Notes: generated by a model from the sequence alone, not told the origin. A stretch of DNA of 64,000 nucleotides from Nisaea sediminum (GCF_014904705.1 NZ_JACZCQ010000015.1:1-64000), one strand, 5' to 3'; shown: positions 7,806 to 15,511, counted from the first letter of the stretch. Program-made: numbers and translations.

Positions 7806-8834
7806 TCAATGCGTGGTCACAGGTTCAAAACCGAATTCCCGCTGGATATGCGGCGGCACATCGCATCCGGGCTTGCCCGGAGCGGCGCCCCCCCATATCC
7901 ACCGCTTGCCGTTTTTGAAGTCGCCGACCAGCGAGCGCCACATTCCCTCGGTGCGCCCGTTGATGCGTTCTCCACCGCCGGTACCGGAGGGCGCCGCGCC
8001 CTCCCGCCGGCCGGGTGCTTTGTCACACCAGGAGCGGAACCGGCCGTTCCAGTCCGGGCTTATGGCGCGGCCGCCGCAGGCGCCGCGGATGTGGTTGGTG
8101 AACTTCTCGACTTCCCGGTCCGGGTCCAGACCGAGGCGCCTGGCATAGGCCACCGCCTCGGCGTCCGGCTTCCACCCTTCCGGCAATTCTTCGCCCCGTG
8201 TTTTTCTCCCCCTCGCCTTTCGCGGGGGGGATAAAGGGGGGGAAGGTTCTGTAGGGTTAGGTATAGTAAGGGCGTCACCGGGCGTCACCGTGACGTCACC
8301 GTGACCGTCACGTGATGCCGACGCGTGACGGTCTGGTGACGCGGAATCGCCGCCTCCTGCGCTATTCCCGCCCGCCGCCGCGGCCTCCGCTTCCCGTTTG
8401 AGCTTTTCCCGGTACCGGCGCGAGCTGTTGCGGCTCAGCGTCCGCTTGGATTCGGTGACGGATTGGAACGACAGGGCCTCCTTCACCTTTTCGCAGATCA
8501 CCGGATGATAGAGGCGCCCGCCGGGCCCCTTCATAAAGCCATGGAGTGCCTTTTCGCGGACCTTGAGCCATTCGCCCACCGCGCGCCCGTACCCGGCGAG
8601 GGAGGCCAATACGGCGTCGTCGTCAGGGAGGGACGCGGCCGGGACCTGATGCCAGGCCTCGCACCACAGAAACATGGCCGCCCGGAACTCGTCCCCGGTC
8701 GCCGTGATGGCAAAGTCTGATTTGAGGAGGCGCTGCGTGTCCAATGCCATCCAGGCAAGGTCCCGCAGATCCACGTCCGCCATGGCCTCGAACAGATCCT
8801 CGTCGGTGTCATGTTGACGCTTGTTTTCCGGCAT
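7806..8834 (-). CDS. Replication initiation/primosome protein (DUF1376 family)
   Basis: A 342-residue protein. The N-terminal ~125 residues match the DUF1376 pattern: DLAWMALDTQRLLKSDFA, then LPDDDAVLASLAGYGRAVG and GRLYHPVICEKV. A low-complexity linker (~150-215) follows, then a DnaT/O-like C-terminal domain with KPDAEAVAYARRLGLDPDRE and WNGRFRSWCDKA. It probably binds the phage origin or loads the host helicase. The linker-coding DNA carries an iteron-like cluster, as in lambda O. ATG 8834 has GGGGAAAG upstream. Confidence 0.8.
   Translation of the reverse strand: MPENKRQHDTDEDLFEAMADVDLRDLAWMALDTQRLLKSDFAITATGDEFRAAMFLWCEAWHQVPAASLPDDDAVLASLAGYGRAVGEWLKVREKALHGFMKGPGGRLYHPVICEKVKEALSFQSVTESKRTLSRNSSRRYREKLKREAEAAAAGGNSAGGGDSASPDRHASASRDGHGDVTVTPGDALTIPNPTEPSPPLSPPRKARGRKTRGEELPEGWKPDAEAVAYARRLGLDPDREVEKFTNHIRGACGGRAISPDWNGRFRSWCDKAPGRREGAAPSGTGGGERINGRTEGMWRSLVGDFKNGKRWIWGGAAPGKPGCDVPPHIQREFGFEPVTTH
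8271..8340. other. Iteron-like repeat cluster, possible phage replication origin
   Basis: Within the linker of the DUF1376 gene lie a tandem 10-bp direct repeat GGCGTCACCG (8271-8280, 8281-8290), a further GTCACCG (8295-8301), GTCACG (8307-8312), and inverted copies CGTGACGG (8324-8331) and GGTGAC (8335-8340). A stretch with runs of G and A/T (GTTAGGTATAGTAAG) borders it on the left. Origins of lambdoid phages are embedded in the initiator gene in the same way. Confidence 0.5.
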
Positions 8835-8864
8835 AGTCTTTCCCCGCTGTCGATAGCCTGTTTT

Positions 8865-9284
8865 TCAGGTTGATTGAGTGGTCCGCCCGCGATGCCCGCC
8901 GGGCCCGTTCCCGCACCGCCATTCGGCGATATCGGCATAGACCGCGTCCCGGACCGCGTTGTCGCCGGTGAGGATCCTGACCGCTTCCATAACGTCGAGC
9001 TGGCATTGTTCGGCGTCGTAGGACGCCCCGTGCTTGTTCGCGGCCATGAGCCCGTCCGCTTCCGATTGCCAGTACCGGCAGAGCGCCCGGGCGACGTCTT
9101 CGATGGTGCTGTCTTCCGGCACCCCGGCCGGGAACTTGGCGCCCACCGCCTTCTCGTGAGCCTCCCGGCGAAACCGGGCGGTGTGCTCGGAATGCTGCAC
9201 CCGGCCGCGCGCGATCGCCGCGCCGTCCGGCCATTGCCACATGCCCTGAAGCGCGCCGGGCAGGTGTTTCCCGCGCGCCGCCAT
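8865..9284 (-). CDS. Hypothetical phage protein
   Basis: A 139-residue protein starting MAARGKHLPGALQGMWQW at 9284, with AGGAGGGGG just upstream. The middle is helical (EDVARALCRYWQSEADGLM) and the tail Arg/Gly-rich. The start overlaps the TGA of the upstream 89-residue gene as TGATG. No recognised domain; it is upstream of the replication gene in the same transcript. Confidence 0.65.
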   Translation of the reverse strand: MAARGKHLPGALQGMWQWPDGAAIARGRVQHSEHTARFRREAHEKAVGAKFPAGVPEDSTIEDVARALCRYWQSEADGLMAANKHGASYDAEQCQLDVMEAVRILTGDNAVRDAVYADIAEWRCGNGPGGHRGRTTQST

Positions 9285-9553
9285 CAGGATCCCCCTCCTG
9301 CTTCCATTTGAGTGCGCAAGCGAGCCCGGCCGGCCTTCCACCGCTTGCTGAATTCGGCATAAAGGCGGGGCCCCAGATTTCGGCGCATACCGTCGAGGAT
9401 CGTCCGTCGCGCCTCTTCCGCAGCGCGGATATCGTCGGGGCGCCGCGGACCTGGGGCGTCCAAATACCCCTCTGCATATCCGAGCATTTCCACCGCCGTT
9501 GCGGCGAAAGCGGCCACGATCGGCGCGCGCAGGCCCTCGTCCAGATCCAGCAT
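9284..9553 (-). CDS. Hypothetical phage protein
   Basis: An 89-residue helical protein (MLDLDEGLRAPIVAAFAATA, later EEARRTILDGMRRNLGPRLY) with a basic C-terminus, possibly nucleic-acid binding. ATG 9553 is preceded by GGGGG. It is the first gene left of the divergent control region at 9554-9651. Confidence 0.65.
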   Translation of the reverse strand: MLDLDEGLRAPIVAAFAATAVEMLGYAEGYLDAPGPRRPDDIRAAEEARRTILDGMRRNLGPRLYAEFSKRWKAGRARLRTQMEAGGGS

Positions 9554-9565
9554 CAGGCAACCCCC

Positions 9566-9603
9566 TTGACTGCGTCTTCTTTATGTCCTATATTTAGGAC
9601 ATA
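9566..9603 (+). promoter_or_regulatory. Sigma70-like promoter with operator palindrome over the -10
   Basis: TTGACT (9566-9571), a 17-base spacer and TATATT (9589-9594) point to the gene at 9652. A 9-bp inverted repeat with a 4-base centre, TATGTCCTA-TATT-TAGGACATA (9582-9603), covers the -10. A bound repressor would block the promoter. The small HTH protein encoded just downstream is the obvious candidate ligand. Confidence 0.7.
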
Positions 9604-9651
9604 TACGGGATGGGGAATGGCCCCGCCCGATACGGCCACGGAGGGCCGGAC

Positions 9652-9918
9652 ATGACTCAGATCACGAAGAACGAAGAGCTTTTCATTCAGGTCGAGGGCC
9701 GCAGTTGGTCCGTCGCCTCTCTTTCCGAAGCCTCGGAGAAGTTCTGCGCCGTGCGCGACCGCATGGGCGTCGGCGCCAGCGAGATGCCGCCCGCGCTGCT
9801 CGTCAATGAGCGCGGCGAAATGCGGTTTTCGATCTCCTACAACGGCAAGGTCTGGCCCCACGGACCGCGCGACTGGAAGCCGGGTTCCGTTCCGGCATAT
9901 GACCCTTATGCAAACTGA
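9652..9918 (+). CDS. Hypothetical small phage protein
   Basis: An 88-residue protein with a central LSEASEKFCAVRDRMGVGAS and a C-terminal ERGEMRFSISYNGKVWP. ATG 9652 follows GGAGGG and is the first start after the 9566-9603 promoter. Its stop overlaps the start of the HTH gene, so the pair forms a two-gene rightward unit inside an otherwise leftward operon. Function unknown. Confidence 0.7.
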   Translation: MTQITKNEELFIQVEGRSWSVASLSEASEKFCAVRDRMGVGASEMPPALLVNERGEMRFSISYNGKVWPHGPRDWKPGSVPAYDPYAN

Positions 9919-10153
9919 CCTGCTGACCAGAGCCGGATTGGCCCTGTATGGCGAGAGGTGGCAATCTCCTCTCGCCCGAGACCTGAGAATTTCCGACCGC
10001 ACCATGAGGCGATGGGTAGCGGGCGCGGGCGTGCCTGACAGCGTCGCGACCGAGCTGCAGGCGATGCTACGCGCCAGAGCGGAGAACATCGCGGCAATAT
10101 CCGAAGAGCTTGCGGCGTTGATCACGGCAGCACCTCCATCACCGCCTCGATGA
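9899..10153 (+). CDS. Small helix-turn-helix regulator
   Basis: An 84-residue protein (81 if the second ATG at 9908 is used). A HTH lies in SPLARDLRISDRTMRRWVAG, followed by a helical tail. The likely role is repression of its own promoter through the TATGTCCTA palindrome upstream. Its end overlaps the 3' end of the oppositely oriented methyltransferase gene by ~32 bases, so the two are convergent. Confidence 0.7.
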   Translation: MTLMQTDLLTRAGLALYGERWQSPLARDLRISDRTMRRWVAGAGVPDSVATELQAMLRARAENIAAISEELAALITAAPPSPPR

Positions 10154-11156
10154 AGGCTTGCGCCTGTTCGGAGTCGAGCGCGTTGCCGTATCCCCGGAGC
10201 ATTTCCGCGCGGTTTTTGCCTTCAAAGGGGCTGCCAGATCCCAACTTGAAGGCAGACCCATTAACCAACGGGAATGTGCCGGGTTCAACTGGTCGCCACT
10301 TTCCATCCCGGCAGAAGAGCCAGTCAGCATCTGACCAGAAACCGTTAACCGGGCCGGGCAGGCTGTTTCCGTAACGAGGCCCAGATTCGAGAGGCGCGAC
10401 TTGTCCTTGTCCCCCTGATCGTTCTGGTATTCGCCGCGGTCGCTGTCCATTCTCGTCGGAGATTGCCAGCCCGCCAGCAATTCCACCGTCTTCCGGCTGC
10501 GCTCCGATCCGTCCGGGTTTGTCCCGGTCAGCGCCATGCCGGCCGTGTCCTTCCAGTCCCGCGCCGACGCCGTCGACCAGCCGCTCAATCCCAAGTCGGG
10601 CGAATATCCGGTCGAGTTCTTCGGCTGCTCCGGGGAAGAGGTATTCGAACGCAGCAGCGACGAAATATTGCCTTTGGCGGATGTGGGGGGCTCCGACGCT
10701 CGCAGCGCAGATATCAGTCGACCAGCAGGCGTGCGCCTGTGCTTCCAGGTCATCACATACAAGGTCGATCCACGCGAGGCCGTCCGGAGACGCAACCTGT
10801 TCACCAAGGAGCGGTATATGTCGGCCCTTTCCGTGGCGAAGCTGGTATTCGAAATACGGCCATAGGTGCCGCTCGTCAGCAAACCCATCTCCTTTGCCTG
10901 CGCCGGAGAAAGGCTGGCAGGGGCAGGATGCGGTCCAGACGGGGCGATCGTCGGGCCATCCGGCGCGTCGGAGGGCGTAGGGCCAGACCCCGATTCCGGC
11001 GAAGGCGTGGACTTGATCGTATCCAGCAAGTTCATCTGGCCGAATGTCCTTGATGTCTCGCTCATAGACTTCTCCCGGAGTGATCTCGCCCGCGGCGATG
11101 AGATTGCGCAGCCATTGGGCCGCGTAGGGGTGATTTTCGATGTAGGCGGCGGTCAT
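10122..11156 (-). CDS. Phage DNA cytosine-C5 methyltransferase
   Basis: A 344-residue C5 methyltransferase of the phage type. SAM-binding motif I is VHAFAGIGVWPYALRRAGWP (about 49-68), the catalytic Cys loop is SCPCQPFSGAGKG near 78-90, GEQVASPDG stands near 117, and SVGAPHIRQRQYFVA near 155. The C-terminal target region ends with FCRDGKWRPVEPGTFPL and MLRGYGNAL. The protein modifies phage or host DNA, possibly to escape restriction; its target is unknown. The start matches the family N-terminus. The gene is convergent with the HTH gene and almost completely contains another frame (10139-11065) with its own signals. Its C-terminus is duplicated at 6478-6657. Confidence 0.9.
   Translation of the reverse strand: MTAAYIENHPYAAQWLRNLIAAGEITPGEVYERDIKDIRPDELAGYDQVHAFAGIGVWPYALRRAGWPDDRPVWTASCPCQPFSGAGKGDGFADERHLWPYFEYQLRHGKGRHIPLLGEQVASPDGLAWIDLVCDDLEAQAHACWSTDICAASVGAPHIRQRQYFVAAAFEYLFPGAAEELDRIFARLGIERLVDGVGAGLEGHGRHGADRDKPGRIGAQPEDGGIAGGLAISDENGQRPRRIPERSGGQGQVAPLESGPRYGNSLPGPVNGFWSDADWLFCRDGKWRPVEPGTFPLVNGSAFKLGSGSPFEGKNRAEMLRGYGNALDSEQAQAFIEAVMEVLP
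10139..11065 (-). CDS. Overprinted protein in an alternative frame of the cytosine methyltransferase gene
   Basis: A 308-codon frame nested in the methyltransferase gene on the same strand. The ATG at 11065 has GGGAGAAG a few bases upstream. The product is Ser/Thr/Pro-rich and carries stretches I associate with widespread phage proteins of unknown function: LYVMTWKHRRTPAGRLISAL, GWSTASARDWKDTAGM with TGTNPDGS, LLAGWQSPTRMD, ARLTVSGQMLTGSSAGM, and LNPAHSRWLMGLPSSWD. Compared with the fragment at 6478-6657, the 30 bases encoding PAHSRWLMGL differ at seven positions, all silent in this frame but altering four methyltransferase residues. Translation and function are unproven; the composition is unusual. 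Confidence 0.6.
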   Translation of the reverse strand: MSETSRTFGQMNLLDTIKSTPSPESGSGPTPSDAPDGPTIAPSGPHPAPASLSPAQAKEMGLLTSGTYGRISNTSFATERADIYRSLVNRLRLRTASRGSTLYVMTWKHRRTPAGRLISALRASEPPTSAKGNISSLLRSNTSSPEQPKNSTGYSPDLGLSGWSTASARDWKDTAGMALTGTNPDGSERSRKTVELLAGWQSPTRMDSDRGEYQNDQGDKDKSRLSNLGLVTETACPARLTVSGQMLTGSSAGMESGDQLNPAHSRWLMGLPSSWDLAAPLKAKTARKCSGDTATRSTPNRRKPSSRR

Positions 11157-11221
11157 TCATTCGGTCTCACCGAAGGGCGCCAGGCCCGGTGCACCACCGC
11201 CCGCGTAATCGAGCGGGCGGC

Positions 11222-11608
11222 TCATGTACGCACTCCTGGGTAGCTGATCAGAGGTTGTTTCCGTTGAGCCAGAACAGCATTTGCGGCTTCAACGATGAGC
11301 CGCGCCGAACTTGGGCGCCCGTCTAGCGTCGGCCCCCCGTCTTTGCCCTTCGCGACGCGGTTGCCGATGACCGCCACCGCACGGCTCAACGGGTTCCGGC
11401 CGGTATCCCGGTCGGCAGCGGAGGAATCCTCTCGTTTCTTCTCTTTGTGTGGGCTCTTGGTCCCCTTGGCGCCAACGATACGCTCTACGGTTTGGCGATC
11501 GACGCCGTAGATCTTGGCAACGGCCGAGGCATTCCGCAGCCGGCCGTAGCCCGCCAGAATGGCTTGTTTGGTGCTGTCCGAAACGCGGTTTCCTGTGTTC
11601 CTTTTCAA
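11222..11608 (-). CDS. Hypothetical DNA-binding phage protein
   Basis: A 128-residue basic protein. An HTH-like stretch ASAVAKIYGVDRQTVERIVG lies near residues 28-47, then a charged linker (PHKEKKREDSS) and a small helical C-terminal part (SARLIVEAANAVLAQRKQ). The MKR start at 11608 lies just beyond the stop of the next gene. The 65 bases between its stop and the cytosine methyltransferase start contain no gene. Probably a transcription or recombination accessory; no family recognised. Confidence 0.6.
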   Translation of the reverse strand: MKRNTGNRVSDSTKQAILAGYGRLRNASAVAKIYGVDRQTVERIVGAKGTKSPHKEKKREDSSAADRDTGRNPLSRAVAVIGNRVAKGKDGGPTLDGRPSSARLIVEAANAVLAQRKQPLISYPGVRT

Positions 11609-11610
11609 GG

Positions 11611-12324
11611 TCAGTCCTCCTTGATCAATCCGGATTTCTCAGGGGGTTGTTCGCTCGGGTCGTAATCGCCCGGGCATTCGAGGTCCCGCCGGCAGGGCGG
11701 AATCCAGTCGAACTTCGTCTCAGCCGGACGCGGCGGCGGAAACCAGACGATCCAGCAATAGGCGGTCGCGGTACTCGGCTTCTTCTTGCGCCCGGCTTCG
11801 GCGTCCCAATAGGGGAGCGCCGGATCCCGGCAGCGGTCTTTCGCCATGATGACCCGCTCGGCGAACTGCAGGATCACCGACGGAGGGCTGACCTTGAAAA
11901 GGCCCTCGAAACGCCCGCCCCCTTCGAGAAACGCGGTACGGGCGAGCGCCGCCACGCCGACGCTTTCGAACGAGAGCGCCCGTGTGATGAATTCCAGCCC
12001 AAGCCGGAAAGGAAAATTGAAGAATATCCAGTCTTCGCCGCGCGGCTCCGCGCCCGGGAAGAGGAAGTCTTCAACTTCCGCGCCGGCGCCGTGATCGAAA
12101 ACGTCGGAAGCCCGAACCTCCCGGAAATATTCGCGAAGCGGACGGACCATGTGCCCGCGCCCGCTGCACGGGTCCCAGGCTGTCATGGAAGGGCCAATCT
12201 GACCGTGCCGGTTCAGCCATCGAACCACCGCCCGCGTTGCCCATGGCGGCGTCGGGAAGAATTCGAGGCTGTCGTTCGGCTCGTGCCGCTGCGCCATGAC
12301 GGCGGAAGACGTGTTCTGGCTCAT
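11611..12324 (-). CDS. SAM-dependent adenine methyltransferase-like phage protein
   Basis: A 237-residue protein. EFFPTPPWATRAVVRWL begins the domain, and AWDPCSGRGHMVRPL (about 49-63) is SAM motif I. The catalytic motif IV position reads FFNFPFRLGLEFI where relatives have NPPF. RTAFLEGGGRFEGLF and STATAYCWIVWF also match this phage family. It would methylate adenine N6 in DNA if active, but the Pro-to-Phe change in motif IV could reduce or abolish activity. The stop/start overlap with the helicase-methylase gene shows coupling. Confidence 0.75.
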   Translation of the reverse strand: MSQNTSSAVMAQRHEPNDSLEFFPTPPWATRAVVRWLNRHGQIGPSMTAWDPCSGRGHMVRPLREYFREVRASDVFDHGAGAEVEDFLFPGAEPRGEDWIFFNFPFRLGLEFITRALSFESVGVAALARTAFLEGGGRFEGLFKVSPPSVILQFAERVIMAKDRCRDPALPYWDAEAGRKKKPSTATAYCWIVWFPPPRPAETKFDWIPPCRRDLECPGDYDPSEQPPEKSGLIKED

Positions 12325-15104
12325 GCCGCGCGTCCCCCCACCGCCGCTTCCGCCTCGATCACGTCGAACAGGCCCGGCGTCTGGACCTTGCGTTCCATGG
12401 CCTGCAGGTAGCTCACGCCGTCCAGGAAATACTGGTGGTGCAATTCCACCGCCCGGCCGCGGCGCCCGAGCTTGAGCGCCCTCACCGGAACGGTCGCGAT
12501 CCCGCCGAACGGATCGAACACGAGCTCACCCTTGGCGGAGTACCGCTCTATGAGCCGGTCCACGATATCGAACTGGAGCGGACAGACGTGCATTTCGCGG
12601 CCCTTGGCGGCCTGCGCGCCGTTCAGCGTCCGCATGCGGTTCACGTCGTGCCAGACGTCCGGGTCCGCGCTGCCCGGGGCGAGCGACATGAAGGACGAGG
12701 GCAGGGCCCCGCGCGCTTCGAGCGCTTCGCCGATCCGGACATGCGCCTCGTAGTCGTAGACCCCTTTGAGGCTCCACTCGGTAAAGGCCTTGGCGAGAGC
12801 GTCGGGACCGAGCCGGGCGAGTTCGTCCGGCGTCATCAGCCGTTCGCCGCTGGACCGCCAGAAGGCGTGGGCGTCGACCTGCCACCGGGCAAGGCTGTAA
12901 TCCTCCGCCGACTTCGCCACCCGCTGGTCCGCGTACCCTTTCGAGAGGTCGCTTTGCGGCTTCGCGAAGAGCAGGACGTATTCCGGCGACCCGACGCCCA
13001 TCTTCGTGGCGTCCTTGCGCATCTCGGTATAGCCGAGGCGGTAGGTCTGGTTGTTTTCCCGCACCACGTCGGTGATCACCGTGATCATCCCCATGAAGAG
13101 GAATCCGTGGCGCTGATAGTGAAAGATCGCCTCGGCGTGGAACGGGCTCACGGTCGGCCGGCCGTAGCCGGTGACGTTCCCGAACAGGATCCGGTCCTTG
13201 ACGTGGATGCAGGCAATCCGGCCGGGCTTCATGACCCGGAGCAGTTCCGGCGTCAGGTGGTCCATTTGGCCCCAGAAATGCCCGTTGTCGTCGGTGTGAC
13301 CGAAATCGTTGTAGGACGCGACGTACTCGTAATGGTTCGAGAACGGAATCGAGGTCACCACCAGGTCGACGCTATTCGTGTCCATCGCCTTGGTTTCCTC
13401 GACGCAGTCGTTGTTAGCGAAGAGCCAGGCGTCGCCGGCGGCTTCGATGCGATCGACGCCGATGGAGCGGCTGAGAACTTCGGCCATGGCCAACTGATTG
13501 AGGCCGTACTTGCGGACGATCTCCGTCATCTTCTCCACCATCCTTTCGTGGTCGGACCATTTGCGCTGTAGATCCCGCCAGGTTTCCCGTTCCGCTTCCG
13601 TGAAGATCACGTGCACCTCGACGGGGTGCCGCTGCAGGAACCGCTGGATCCGGTGAATGGACTGGATGAAATCGTTGAACTTGTGCCCGATGCCGACGAA
13701 CACGGCCTTGTGGCAGTGCCGCTGCAGGTTGGTGCCGCTGCCGGCGATGATCGGTTTCGCGGAGAGGTACTGGCTTCGGCCGTCCGAGAAATCGGCGATT
13801 GCCGTTTCCCGATCCTCGAGGTCCTGCGAGCCGTAGACGCTGACGGCGGACGGGACCGCCTTTGCGATCGCATGCCGCTCCGCCTCGAGGTCGTGCCAGA
13901 GAATGAAATGATCCGCCGGCGCGGCCTCAAGGATCCGCACCATCTCGGCAACCCGGGCGGGGATGCTTTCGCGCTTCACTCGCGCCGCGTCGACCACCCC
14001 CACCGCCGCGTCCTCGATCAGGCGGCCTTGCCCGTCCCGTTCGAACTCGTAGCGGATCACGTCGCGGGTGACCTCGTGTTCCACCACCGAGAGCGGCGGA
14101 AGGTCGTATCCCTCGTCGCTGAAGCCGAGGTCGGAGGGTTTCGCGACGAAGGCGGCCCAACTGGCGAGCCAGAGCCAGAACTCTTGTTCCTTGTGCGGGA
14201 ACAGCGTCAGCTTGTTTGCCTTCTTGCTGTCGCGCTTGAAGAAGCGGGTGAGGGCCTGCCCGGTATCCATCACCCCGAGGTAGCCGGCGTAATGCACCAG
14301 TTCCTTGTACCGGTTCGGCGCGGGTGTCGCGGTCGCGACGAAACGGAACGGGACAGCGTCGAAGAGCGGCAGGAAGGTCTGGAAGGTCTTTGACCCGTAG
14401 GACCGGAGCACGCTCGCTTCGTCCAGGGAGGTCACCACGAAGTCGGCCGGGTCGAGCTTGCCCTCGCGCACTGTCTCGTAGTTCGTGAGATAAAGCCCAC
14501 CGTCCCGGGCCTGCTCGATCGAGCGAATGAAGGTGATATGGCAAAGCCGGTCCGGCCGCCATTCCCGCCATTTGCGCAGCGCTTCCCGCTGCTCGTCGGT
14601 GATGTCCGGGTGATTGCCGGTGCGCAGCAGTTCGGCGTCGCGAAGGAACTCCGCCCGCACACCGAGCGGCGCGACGATCAGGCCGCGCCCGCCGAGATAT
14701 TCGGAAACGATCCGGATGATTTCCAGCTGGATAAGGCTCTTGCCGAGCCCGAAGGCGGCGAAGATCGCGCGGCGGCCGCCCTTGACCGCCCAGATGACCA
14801 GCGCGACCTGGTGCGGCTTCAGGATCGGGTTGACGTCTTCCGGGCCAATATCGAAGCCGTGAAAGTCCGCCATGCGGATCTTGGCCTCAAGGAATGCCCT
14901 GTAGGGATCCTCGGACGGCCCCGGCGGCGGTACCGTGAGGCCGCGGCGAAGCCGGAAGGTCCGCCAGATGTCCTCATTCCGGTGCAGGAAGCCGATGACG
15001 GCATCCTTTGACTTGCCGATTTCGGCGCCTATGGCCGCCGTCGAGAGGGTCGTTTCCGCCGCGAAGCGCGCCACAGCCGCCCGCATTTCGTGGTTCCAGG
15101 TCAT
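12321..15104 (-). CDS. SF2 helicase / DNA methyltransferase fusion
   Basis: A 927-residue protein with three parts. An N-terminal ~45-residue GcrA/HTH-like segment contains LSTAAIGAEIGKSKDAVIGF. An SF2 helicase core (about 90-560) has FAAFGLGKSLIQLE as motif I, SLDEASVLR as a variant DEAx box, ATATPAPNRYKEL as motif III and QSIHRIQRFLQRH as motif VI. A C-terminal N4/N6 methyltransferase has VTSIPFSNHYEY at motif IV near residue 608 and FDPFGGIATVPVRA at motif I near 860, so it is circularly ordered. TSIPF replaces the usual TSPPY, a change I recall as normal in this phage family. It lies between the GcrA gene and the smaller methyltransferase with overlapping starts and stops. Confidence 0.88.
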   Translation of the reverse strand: MTWNHEMRAAVARFAAETTLSTAAIGAEIGKSKDAVIGFLHRNEDIWRTFRLRRGLTVPPPGPSEDPYRAFLEAKIRMADFHGFDIGPEDVNPILKPHQVALVIWAVKGGRRAIFAAFGLGKSLIQLEIIRIVSEYLGGRGLIVAPLGVRAEFLRDAELLRTGNHPDITDEQREALRKWREWRPDRLCHITFIRSIEQARDGGLYLTNYETVREGKLDPADFVVTSLDEASVLRSYGSKTFQTFLPLFDAVPFRFVATATPAPNRYKELVHYAGYLGVMDTGQALTRFFKRDSKKANKLTLFPHKEQEFWLWLASWAAFVAKPSDLGFSDEGYDLPPLSVVEHEVTRDVIRYEFERDGQGRLIEDAAVGVVDAARVKRESIPARVAEMVRILEAAPADHFILWHDLEAERHAIAKAVPSAVSVYGSQDLEDRETAIADFSDGRSQYLSAKPIIAGSGTNLQRHCHKAVFVGIGHKFNDFIQSIHRIQRFLQRHPVEVHVIFTEAERETWRDLQRKWSDHERMVEKMTEIVRKYGLNQLAMAEVLSRSIGVDRIEAAGDAWLFANNDCVEETKAMDTNSVDLVVTSIPFSNHYEYVASYNDFGHTDDNGHFWGQMDHLTPELLRVMKPGRIACIHVKDRILFGNVTGYGRPTVSPFHAEAIFHYQRHGFLFMGMITVITDVVRENNQTYRLGYTEMRKDATKMGVGSPEYVLLFAKPQSDLSKGYADQRVAKSAEDYSLARWQVDAHAFWRSSGERLMTPDELARLGPDALAKAFTEWSLKGVYDYEAHVRIGEALEARGALPSSFMSLAPGSADPDVWHDVNRMRTLNGAQAAKGREMHVCPLQFDIVDRLIERYSAKGELVFDPFGGIATVPVRALKLGRRGRAVELHHQYFLDGVSYLQAMERKVQTPGLFDVIEAEAAVGGRAA

Positions 15105-15511
15105 GACGGCATCCAGTTCGAGAAACCGCCGGACGCGCGCGCCTGGTGCGCATTGCAGTAGGGTTTACCGGCCATCGTCTTGTGGCCGCAGAAATGCATG
15201 AATTCGGCGTCGGTGCGCTCAATCCAGAGCGGCCACCGGCATTGGTTCCGCCCGAGGCGCGATAGGTGCCCGGGGCCGTGTTCGACCTTCGTGGAAACAG
15301 CTTCATGGCGGCAGGGCGGCGCGGCGATACCGCGGCTTGCGCTGAATGCCTTCTTGAGGTCCGGCGTCCGATGGATCTTCCCGATGACCTGGTTGCGGGT
15401 GAGGCCGAGGCGGCCGGCGATCCGGGCGGCGGGAAGTTTGCCTTCCGTCACCAGCTGGCGCAGGCCTTCGACCTTGTCGGGCGTCCAGATGTTCTTCGCG
15501 GCCGCCGTCAT
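15101..15511 (-). CDS. GcrA-family cell-cycle regulator homologue
   Basis: A 136-residue protein with both ends of GcrA. The N-terminal HTH is WTPDKVEGLRQLVTEGKLPA then LTRNQVIGKIHR. The C-terminal Cys/His module is CRWPLW followed by FCGHKTMAGKPYCNAHQARA. Host GcrA is a sigma70 cofactor that senses CcrM-methylated GANTC sites. A phage copy next to methyltransferase genes could redirect methylation-dependent transcription. ATG 15511 overlaps the previous stop (ATGA), and its own stop overlaps the helicase-methylase start. Confidence 0.88.
   Translation of the reverse strand: MTAAAKNIWTPDKVEGLRQLVTEGKLPAARIAGRLGLTRNQVIGKIHRTPDLKKAFSASRGIAAPPCRHEAVSTKVEHGPGHLSRLGRNQCRWPLWIERTDAEFMHFCGHKTMAGKPYCNAHQARASGGFSNWMPS

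Noticed and set aside
9553-10125. 190-codon minus-strand frame opposite the HTH regulator unit
   Set aside because: The plus strand has two genes with ribosome sites, a promoter and an HTH motif. The minus frame is a composition-driven shadow.
12435-13571. 378-codon plus-strand frame opposite the helicase-methyltransferase gene
   Set aside because: Antisense shadow; Arg/Val/His-rich, no motif, and the minus strand has all helicase and methylase motifs.
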